Source: Strongyloides papillosus
Lineage: Eukaryota; Nematoda; Chromadorea; Rhabditida; Strongyloididae
Reading direction: 5' to 3'
Length of the DNA: 64,000 nt
Assembly: GCA_005656395.1 (NCBI GenBank)
Contig: SRSI01000035.1
Span: 682,001 to 746,000, forward strand
Shown: positions 47,100-57,100 of the stretch, piece after piece
How positions within the stretch are numbered: the first letter of the stretch is position 1
Layout: every line of letters starts with the position of its first letter
Notes under the pieces: generated by a model
What the model saw: the letters and a program-made list of their open reading frames with translations, nothing else
The model's database searches: none
What the model was told of the DNA's origin: nothing
Made by a program: the position numbers and the translations under genes

Positions 47100-47934
47100 G
47101 ATTTGACATTTATTTTTATTGATTTATTAATTTTTTAAATTAAGTATACTTAAGAAATTTAAGATCAGTAACATTTATTAATAAAATAAATGAATATTTT
47201 ATTTTTTTAGCACTACATCGGAAGGTTATAGTGTATATGCCAAAAGGACAGTTTTCATTTTTAAGTGAAGTGTAGTAAAAGTATATATATTTATAATTTT
47301 AGTGTCTGTGGGGTAAGTCCTTCTCTTTATAAAGATATCTTTCTTGAATTTAACATTTTCAGAGTTTACAGTATCATAAATGTAAAAGACAGTGCTTATA
47401 CTTTAATTTTAAACAAAACCATAAAATTTCTGATATTATACTAATCACAAATTTATTAAACCTTTATTTTAATCAATAGTATTACAATCATTCGATAGAG
47501 CTTCACTTTTTTTATCAAAATAATGATAACAAATTTCAAAAATAACCTCATCGTTCTTTAGTCTTGAAAAAAAAATTAAAAGTTTGACAAAATTCAAGGT
47601 TTTTTTTCTTTATTAAAAAATTAAACATAGCTATTGGATTTTTATTTCCATGAGATTTTAGGACCAGGTGCAAAAGAAGTTGGGCTTTTAGAATCAACAA
47701 ATAGAATTAAAATATCTATTATTAAAAAAAAATTATATGCTCATCTATACCAAAAATGATTCAAATATTTGAATATCTATAACTCATCTCAAAATCTATA
47801 TTTCGTTATGAAATTTTAAGATTTAAAATGGTATGTATCTGAGCTACAAAATGATTATAATACCACATTTGTAGCCTATCTACAAGAGAAATTTTAAGTA
47901 CGATTATCTGGGAAAATACTTATAGGACACCCTG
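47100..47934. other. AT-rich DNA ending in a diverged mariner-type terminus
   Basis: At 47934 reading inward (minus strand) the sequence is CAGGGTGTCCTATAAGTATT, followed by TA outside, typical of a Tc1/mariner-type end. The next ~150 bp inward match, with divergence, the sequence starting at 62404 (caggatggtctgcataag). The partner end was not located. A short coding-like stretch (EILGPGAKEVGLLES) occurs near 47655. Confidence 0.5.
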
Positions 47935-48034
47935 TATTTACATATTTTTTTAAAGTATCGTATTTTAGTTTTATTTTCATGCGCCCTAAATTTAAAATAC
48001 GGAAAAATCAATATTCAAGAATAGAATACACAGA

Positions 48035-48628
48035 AAAAAAAATGGGAAAAATTTTGACAAATCTACACACAAAAAATAAAAAGAACACAGGTTTGCATAA
48101 AATGTAACAAATTTGTCTCATCTAAAAACATTTTAATTTTCTTGATTTGCGACTAATTTTATCACAATTTTTTCGTATATAAAATTAAAAACAATAACTA
48201 GAGGATTATTTAAATAAGTTTCCATTTTTTAGTAAATTTTTTTTATTTTTAAACTTAAGTTGCTTTCAACAATACATTTTAAAATACAAGGTTAGAATTT
48301 AATTTTAAGTAAAATTACAAACACTTTCATAAAAAACATTTTTAACATATTACAGTACATTTTTTTATGTTTCAATAGTTTGAGTTATCATTAAATTATA
48401 TTTTATGTGAAATTTTCATATTTGATAGTCTAAATTTTTTCATAATGTCTTTAAAGATCATTTTTAAAAATTAAACTTATGAAAACCTATAAATAATATG
48501 GATTTTTATTTATAGTAAAAATAATAACTTTTTATATTTTAATTTAAAATAAGAACGAAAACTAAAATAAAATTTCTAATTAATAACCTTTTGTGTGAGT
48601 AAATAATTATTAGTTTTTACATTATTAC
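48035..48628. repeat. Single arm of a foldback family
   Basis: Matches, with divergence, the arms at 59521-59975 and 63365-63932. Shared landmarks are 'ttttcttgatttgcgactaattttatc', 'ttgtttcaatag' and the outer end 'ttattattac'. Here only one arm is present, ending at about 48628. Confidence 0.6.
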
Positions 48629-48726
48629 AAGCCGCAGCCTCGCTTCGCTCGTCGCTGCTTGCCCGCAGGGCTGAACCTTTTTTCCATAAACAGCAACTCT
48701 CTGCGCTCGTCGCTACTTACTCGCAA
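48627..48726. repeat. Small GC-rich island with a 30-bp direct repeat
   Basis: Two related ~30-bp segments (gcttcgctcgtcgctgcttg at 48641 and ctgcgctcgtcgctacttac at 48701) stand out as GC-rich in an AT-rich background, directly abutting the outer end of a foldback arm. Two overlapping frames of about 65 codons cross it on opposite strands with no family resemblance. Confidence 0.5.
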
Positions 48727-48729
48727 GAA

Positions 48730-50020
48730 ATTTTTAAAATATTTAGAATTTAAAAAACTCAAAATCTTTTGTTTTATAATAACACACATTTTAAAATTCC
48801 AAGTAATATATTTGTATCTCATAATATTAGTAATTATTATTCAAATTTTATAGGCTTTTGAACATTAAAAATTTATAAAACATATTTTATCAAAATTGTT
48901 TTATTAAATATCCTCATGATTTTAAATTCATTTGATATTCTAAGTTTGAATAAATTTTAACAAATTTTTAATATAAAAAACTAAGAATAATGTCTACGTT
49001 AGACTTCTAATTAGTACTAATATGCAAGTTTTAGATTATTAAAAATGATAAATTTTAAAAATATAGATTAGTTTTAAGTTTGGCTAATTTTTTAAAATAT
49101 TAATAATATTTGAGGCTGATCATAAGTATTTCATAATTATTTAACTTAAAATAATCTAATTTTTGCGATTGTTGTTTTATAATTTCGCATTTTGGTTACA
49201 TAATAAAAAATACTTTTACAAATTTAATGCGTACTTTTTATTTTGTTTTATATTTGTTTGAAAAAAAAAAACTTTTTAAAATGTATTATAAAAATAGGAA
49301 CGCAAATTTTTAATGTATTCAAAATGATAAAAATATTTCTCTAAATTGATAAGATTAAAAATAAATCAAAACAATTACTCAGACACTTTTAAAAAATATA
49401 AATATATTTAAATCAAAGTATTGGTAAATTTTTTAATTATTATAAAATTTACTTTTAAAATGCTTTGATGATTAGTTTCAACATTAAATTTAGGTAACTT
49501 TATTTTCCAGTTTTTATAAATCAAAGCAAAACTTTTAGATATTTTTACATTTTTTAAAAGATAAGTATGTGCATCACTATATCATAAATTTGTAAACATT
49601 TTTTCAAAATTTTAATATGCGTGGCTAGATTGCGTTATTTTGAGACAATTTGGTTTAGATCATTTTTACATAAAAATATTTAGAGGAAAAAATCTATTCT
49701 ATTCTAGAATAAATGATATTTAATAAAAATTTTGTTAAATCTCAAAAGCCAAATATAATTTGATATTAATTTTTTATTATATCTTAATAAATGTCATATA
49801 TTGCACGGATTAAAAAAAATCCCAATCTGCACACAAATTACATATAACTAAAAAAAACAATTTTTTCTCCTATCCTATCTACTATATTCTTAGGAATATA
49901 AATTGATATTTAAAATTGTTTAAAACAATTAATCCAATGACTTTTATGAATTGTTGCTTTTTGTTTTTCTTTCAAAAAATTAGTTGTTCTTGTAATTTTT
50001 TATTTTGGGGAGATTACAAA
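48730..50020. other. AT-rich intergenic DNA
   Basis: No supportable gene or element. Confidence 0.4.
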
Positions 50021-50039
50021 TTTAAATATTATTCTTACT

Positions 50040-50630
50040 GAAGTAGATGTATCTCAAGAGCAAAAATTCAAATGAAGCTAATATTTAATTTTTCTGTTCA
50101 AAATATTTAAAATACATTTTTATTTTAATAGAAAAAAGTGCACGTAACGAAAACTCTTTAAGAGGCAAAATTTTCCTCTGAGATATAGGGGAATTTTCGA
50201 TGACTTACTATTTTCTTGTATCGACTTTTTTGTGAATTTTATTGTTTGTGCGTATCAACCATAAGAAATTGCACGTACCTGTGAAATTTCTAGTTTTTAG
50301 GATCATTTTTAAAGAGTTTTAGGGAATCAAAACATCTCAAGATTATTCTCATTTATATAGATGTACCAAGAACGAAAATTTAAATAAAACAATATTTATT
50401 TTTTCTATTCAACATATTTAAAATATACATTTTTATTTTAATAAAAAAAGCGCATATAACGAAAACCATTTAAAAAGTAAACTTTTTCTTTGAGATATAA
50501 GGAAATTTTCGATGACTTACTAAATTTGGGATCGGACTTTTTTTGTAAATTTTATTGTTTGTACTTAAACAAACCATAAGAAATTGTATGTACATGTGAA
50601 ACTTTAATCTAAAAAATCAATATCTCAGGG
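50040..50630. repeat. Two tandem copies of a ~314-bp unit
   Basis: 50040-50350 and 50355-50630 share the order 'gatgtaycaag..aaattcaaa', 'taacgaaaac..ttta', 'gaaattttcgatgacttacta' and 'accataagaaattg' at about 80% identity. Non-coding. Confidence 0.6.
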
Positions 50631-50757
50631 CAAATTGAAGTACTAAATTTTGATATTCGGTACCTTTAAATTTATATATTTTAAGAATGTGACTTCGTAT
50701 GAAACTGATTTTTACCTGATTTTAATCTCATTTTCTTAAATATATATCTTAAATATA

Positions 50758-51656
50758 CAGGGTGGGCCAAAAGTCATGTCACATTTGAATGGAACAAATT
50801 ATAAATGTTATAACTTTTTTTGTAGGTGACATATTTAAATGATATTATACGCATTTTGTAGAGGATGATTTATAGAATAATATATCACAAGATCGTCCTC
50901 AAGAATGATCTTTACGAAAAGTTGTATTAAATTAAATAAAAATGTTTGTATTTTTGTTTATAAAGTACATCTTATAATATTTCAATTGATTAAAAAATAA
51001 ATGCTAGATGCTTAAAATGTTAGTTAAAAACATTTTTCTTCATAAAATATTTTGTTTATACAACATTAATTTCCTTCATATATTTCAAATATTTTTTATC
51101 GTTGTTACCTCTTTAAGAAAGTATTCTACTGTAGAACGGACAAAAATAGTTCGTGATTGCTACACCAACAGATGTTCAATCGTTACAACTCAAAATTATT
51201 CAAAACCTATTACAATGTGACCCAAGCTTCGTCAAGACATGCATTATTAAGTGTTGTAAATCATTTCAAAGAGTTAAATAAAACAATTTAATAAGAGTAA
51301 TAATTAATGTTTTATAATGAACAAGCTTGTGCAAGAAATTAAATGGTGATCATTTAAAAAATATCATTTTTCATACATAATTGTATGAAATATTGACTTA
51401 TTACGAATTGTATCCATGTGTTTTAAACTTAAAAATAAGTTTAAAATGAAAAAAATTAAGAAATACTTTTTTTAAATGTAAAATATTAAGAAATTAAAAA
51501 ACTTTTTTTAAGTTCATTCTTGAGAACGATCTTGTAATATATTATTCTCTAACAAATTCTCTACAAAATGTGTATAATACCATAAAAATATGTCGCCTAC
51601 AAAAAAAATTATAAAGTGTTTTATTTCAACTGTGTCGTGACTTTTGGCCCACCCTG
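50758..51656 (+). mobile_element. Mariner-like deletion derivative (MITE), 899 bp
   Basis: Ends CAGGGTGGGCCAAAAGTCA and inverse, flanked by TA (50756-50757, 51657-51658), with TIRs of about 190 bp. At 51115-51210 it keeps the start of a DUF4817-type domain (KYSTVERTKIVRDCYTN), and at about 51338-51375 the last residues of a transposase (GDHLKNIIFHT). These match the two ends of the transposase at 45022-46171. The catalytic core is deleted. Confidence 0.8.
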
Positions 51657-51659
51657 TAT

Positions 51660-52930
51660 ATTGAAAAAAACCAAAAAAATTAAAAATTATTTTTTTACTT
51701 AATTTTTTCCTCTTTGCGTATAGAGGATAATATGTGTCAATATAATATTAAGAATTTTCATATAAGCGGTATTTCTCTTAATTACAAATGAGTTTTAAAT
51801 TAATTTCTAAAAATCTTTAAATATTTAGTTACAAAGTCTTTGTGAATCATTGCATTGCTATTTATATTTATGTATTAGTTGTTTTTTACATTATATTTTA
51901 ATAATCTTTGTTATTTACCTCAATTAATAATTTGAATTTTAAAAATTTTCCTAATAAGCAAATTGGAAAAACGTCACTGGGCAAAAAATCTTGAAAATTT
52001 TCATAGGTTATTTCAGATTATCTCAAGAATGGATTCAGATAAATTAATCGTTAATATTTCAAAATGTGCGCATGAAGATTCCCTCGACCTGTTTTTGAGC
52101 TTTTGTCAATACCTGTTCGTTTTCTAAATTTTTTTTTAAAAAAGAATGAAGAAAAAATTTTTTTCAAAAAAAAATTGACTGAATATAATTAAGAATATCT
52201 CGATAACGGATGATTCGATAAATCTCATGTATATGCCATTCGATAGAGAATGTTTTACTGAAAAAATGTTGTAACTAATGTATTATGAAATTAAAAAGTT
52301 TTAGAATATTTATTACCGAGTAAACACACAATCTGATTTTTTTGGTATTTTTGCAGTCACTCGGGAAAAGAAAACTCATACTCAAACTTTATCAATTTTC
52401 TTGAAAATATACTTAAAATGTAGAGCAAAAAAATGCGCAAAATGGTTTTTTTTTGTTTTTCGAAAAATTTATTCTGTACTGAGATAATCCGTTTTGAAAT
52501 CCCAAATTTTTGTTGTAAAAAAGCATTCTTGAGAAATCTCGATATCTCGAGAATGGAAAAATAAAATCGGACAATTCTTTGCAGGCATGTTCTAGATCCA
52601 AAATTACATGTTTCTGCAAATTTTTAGATTAAAGCAACTGTTTTAAAGACTTCAGATAGGTGACCATATTTGCCTTTTTTCCATGTTTGGAAAAGTGTAA
52701 CTTAAGGATGAAACTTAAGAATGAAGTGATATTGTACAATTTGCTAAGAAATTAAATGTACTAAGTATATTTATCATCAAAACTTTAAAAATCGAAAATC
52801 ATTTTCAGACGAAATTTTCTCCTCTAATAGGTTGTTGATTGCTAGAAAATTTTTAAATTTCTAAACTTATTGTTGCTAGTAAATTGTTTAAATTGGTGAT
52901 TTTTATTTAAACATTTATAACTTCAAACAA
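51660..52930. repeat. AT-rich DNA with degenerate repeated phrases
   Basis: Variants of 'atctcgagaatggat..gataaat' recur around 52020, 52195 and 52545, suggesting an old tandem repeat of uncertain period. No ORF is supported; the 68-codon minus-strand frame 52413-52619 overlaps this repeat. Confidence 0.35.
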
Positions 52931-52934
52931 AATT

Positions 52935-53520
52935 AAATTTTTATAACGTTTTCAATAAAATAAAGATAAAAAACAAGTTGGGATCTAAAATGAGCACAAT
53001 GTTATAAAAAATATCAAAATTAAAAAAAAGCCACATTAATTTAAAAAGTCAAACATATATATTTTTGTAAAAAAATGGAAAATGTATGCGACAACCTAAT
53101 ATTTTGCGTCGTTTAAAATTTTTGCTATCACTTGATATTTTTAGAATTTGAATAATATTCAATTTTTTAAAATGGTGGGACATTTTTTTGCATTATAGAT
53201 AGAATTGTCAAAATTTGTTCTTTTTATTTTTTGTGTGTATCTGAAATGCAAAAAAATTTCCCACCTATTAAAAAAATCAACATTTATTCAAATTTTAAAA
53301 TTATCGAGTGGCAGCAAAAATATTTAAAACGATGAAAAATATTCGGTTGTCGCAGAATTTTGCTGTTTTTTTTACAAAATTATATATGTTTTATATTTTA
53401 AATATGTAACTTTTATTTAATCATAATGTTTTTGATATAATGCTAATCTTAGGATCTAATTTTATTTTAATATACATGAAACATGTTTTTAGAACTCAAT
53501 TTCGTGTAAAGTTGTTAAGT
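52935..53520. repeat. Foldback palindrome, ~590 bp
   Basis: Arms 52935-53215 and 53235-53520 are diverged reverse complements around a centre near 53225 containing tttttgtgtgtat. Landmarks include tgcgacaacctaatattttgcg and its inverse at 53335-53365, and 'gggatctaaaatg' with 'cttaggatctaat'. Shares 'ttcccacctatta' with the arms at 59521 and 63365, so it belongs to the same broad foldback family. Confidence 0.6.
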
Positions 53521-53697
53521 TTTAACAAAAATCATTGTCCTAAACAATTCACTGCCAACAATAAATATAAAAAATTCGTAATAATAATAACAAAAAGCCA
53601 AAAATTATTATTTAACCACACAAATCATTAATAATTAAAAATATTATTTTAGTATTTGTTTTCATATTAAGTTTAAATATGTAAAAGATATTGTTAA

Positions 53698-54135
53698 AGT
53701 AAAATTATTTAAGTTTTGTTGGTGCCTAGTTTCAGTTAAAAGATAGTATAGAAGGTTTAACACACACGCAAATTAGTATTTTATTATTATACACTTTTAC
53801 AATATAAAGACGAGCGCTAAAAATGGCCACCTAATGACAATTTGTTAATTATAAGATTCTTGGGAACTTACTTTTAGCTACACAAAGTACAATCTAAACA
53901 ATAATAAACAATATAATTAGAATCCTCTACGTCCCCTTGAATCTTACACTAAAATAAAAGGAATTAGGTTAGTATAATACTTAATACAATAAAAAAAACA
54001 ATGACATAGTGTTTTTACAAAATGACAACTATTTTGAAATCTTTTGTTTATATATTTAACTGTAAAGGATATTTTCTTTACAGGATCAAAACAAAGCCAA
54101 ATGAGAAGAAGAGTTAAGATTACTTCTCTTTTACT
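53698..54135 (-). repeat. 3' LTR (438 bp)
   Basis: Identical by eye to 59079-59516. The last codons and TAA stop of gag-pol lie in it (54135-54120). Confidence 0.9.
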
Positions 54136-57100
54136 CCTCCATCCTTGAAACTATTCTTCTCAATCCCATCTAACATAGCACGTTTACAGTTGCTAAAATG
54201 AACAATTTTCTTTTCTCCTTTATCATTAATAACAGTTATTCTATTTTCATCAACTTTTAATATTTTGTACGGACCACACCAGTTTAACGCTAACTTAGAT
54301 CCACATGTGAGATCAGGAAATTTTACATATACAAATTCATCAACTTTTAAATCATTTTCTCTATATTTTCCTTCTGGTCTACGGTCAATATTTCTATCTA
54401 TATTCCACTTAGCCTCTTTATAAGCTTCTTTAGCTACATCAATCAGCTCTACTAACTCCGGATTTTTATCAACACGATAATTCTTTTGAATGTTTAATAA
54501 GGTTTCAAGTCCAGTATTGGGGTGTCTCATGTAGTGCAAGTAGAAAGGTGTGAAACCATGACTTGAGCATACCGTCGTGTTATAATAATACGAAACTGCT
54601 TGTGTATAGATATCCCATCTTTCTCTCTTGGATTTACTCAACTTAGCAATAGTATTCTGTATCCACTTCAGAGCTCTTTCACAAATTGCATTACCTCTAC
54701 TATGATAAATTGTCGAGAATTCCTGTTTTATACCAATAGTTTTAAATACTTCTATCAATTTCTCATTTTTAAAATTTGGTCCATTATCTGTACGAATTGA
54801 CAATGGGTTTCCATGCTTCCATATTATCTCATCCATGATCTTTTGAAAGACTTCATCAAAACTATAAGATCTGCATGGTATGATTATTGTGAACCTTGTA
54901 AAGCTATCGATGAATACTAGCAGGTATTTATGACCATTTGATGACGTTGGAATTATTGGTCCACAGATATCTCCGGCAAGATTTTGAAATGGCATAGTAT
55001 ATTCAGTAACGTGTTGCATTTTAGGATGTAGTATATTTGGTGAATTTCTTTTCATACACTCGTCACATTTTAAAATATGCTTTTCAACTTTATCATGAAG
55101 TGATTTCATATACCCAACTTGATTAATTAAATGTTTAGTTTTGACTATTCCAAAATGACCTCTTAAATTATGTGCTAAACAAAGCATCTTATTATCCAGA
55201 CTTGACGGGATAATTCTCTTCAATTCCTGCCCTTCCTTGGGATGGTTTGTTTTGACATACACTACATCATCAATAACTACAACTTCTTTACCATCATAAT
55301 TTCCAATTTTTATACTTTCTTGAATGTGTTTGTCTTCTTTTTGATGTTTTATAAAATCAACATTTAAATTACCATTTAAATTTTCAACTAATTCCATAAG
55401 TGGGTGATTTGACTCATCATCACTCTCCACTGTTACCACCTTCTTCGGTCTTCCTCTTCTCCTTTTCTTCTGAGGGATTTCACTATTTTTACATGGTTTA
55501 ACATCATTTTCAGATCTTTCAGGCTTATTTTCTTGAGATTTCTTAGGTCTACCTCTCTTAGCTATTTTAACAACCTTTATACATTTCTTGGGCCTTCCTC
55601 TCGATCTTTTACCAGGATTAGCATTACCCTTTACAACAACATTTACTTCAACATTACACTCATTATAGTGCGAATCATACAAAATACTATCATCATCACT
55701 ATCTTCGTCAATATTATATACATTCATATCAATAGCACTTAGAAAATCAGCAACATTTACACATTTAATATTTGTTTCAACATCTGATCCGTCTTCATCT
55801 CCACTAAAATTGTTATCTTTTGGATCATAAACTTCTCTTGACAAATCATCCGATACAACATTTGAAGAACCTTTTACATAATGTACTTTAAAATCAAATC
55901 CAGCAAGATCATTTGTGAGTTCAAGATAACGATTGTCAACAGAATTCTTAAAAATACCAATAAGTGGCAAATGATCTGTACGAATATGGATTCTACTTCC
56001 TCCAAAATAATGTTTAAAATGACGGAAACAACGACTTATTGCCATCAGTTCTTTATAAGTTATACATCTTTTCCTTTTTGTAGGAGTTAATCTCTTGCTA
56101 TAAAATGATATCGGGACTTCTTTTCCATTCCTCATCTGGGATAACACTCCTCCTACAGAATGATCACTAGAATCTGTAGTAAGTATAAAATCTTCTTCTA
56201 GTACAGGATGGTGACAGAACTTCGGACTTGACATAGCTTGAATTAATTTATGATAAGATTGTTTTGCTACATCATTCCAAACTAATTTACGATATTTCTT
56301 CTTAAGTAGTTCATCCAAATGATATGTTAAGTCTGAAAAATTCTCTATGTAGTTTCTATAATAATTTGCTGATGCAATTAAAGATTTCAAAGATTTCTTG
56401 GATTCCGGGAAAGGTCTCTTCAAGAATGCTTTAATATTACTATCATGAGGAACACTTCCATCAACATTGATATGGAATCCTAAATACTTAATAGATTTTC
56501 CAAAGAAACTGCATTTTTCAAATGATATGCGAAAATCAGCATCTCTAATTCTCAATAAAACTTCTTTTACTTTACTAATATGGAATTCTAGACTTCCAGC
56601 TGTATGAACAACAATGTCATCAATATAGTTGGTGCAGTATTCTTCTAGACCATGAAGAACTTCCTCTCCTATTCTTTGGTATTCACTACTACTGTTAATA
56701 AATCCTTGGACCATTCGTCTAAATCTATATGTACCAAATGGAGTTTTGACGGCTAAATAAACTTGACTTTCTTCCGGTACTCCAACTTGGAAATATGCAT
56801 TGTTACAATCTAACTTAGTAAAATATGAACAATTCCTCATCTTTAAAATGGCATTAGGTACTAAAGGTGGAGAATAGTAAATTGGTTGAACAATTGCATT
56901 AATAGATCTCATATCTCCTATTATTCTTCTTCTACCATCAGATTTCTTCAACATAAATATCGGCATTGCATAAGGACTTGGTTTTCTTACAATTACGCCA
57001 CTAGCTTCCAAGTTATCAAGATACTCCTTCAAAATAGGTTTATCAACTTCTTGAATTGGAATTGTTGCTGGTCTTGGAAATTCACAATTATCTTTTAAAA

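Larger units (their letters stand above)
43430..47100. repeat. Degenerate tandem repeat, ~520-bp unit, copy 2, interrupted by a mariner-like element
   Basis: Landmark phrases recur at 43611, 43780, 44130, 44305, 46740 and 46918, the same 170/350 bp alternation as copy 1. The element 44574-46641 is inserted at a TA. Copy 1 around 4150 shows the uninterrupted sequence. Confidence 0.6.
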
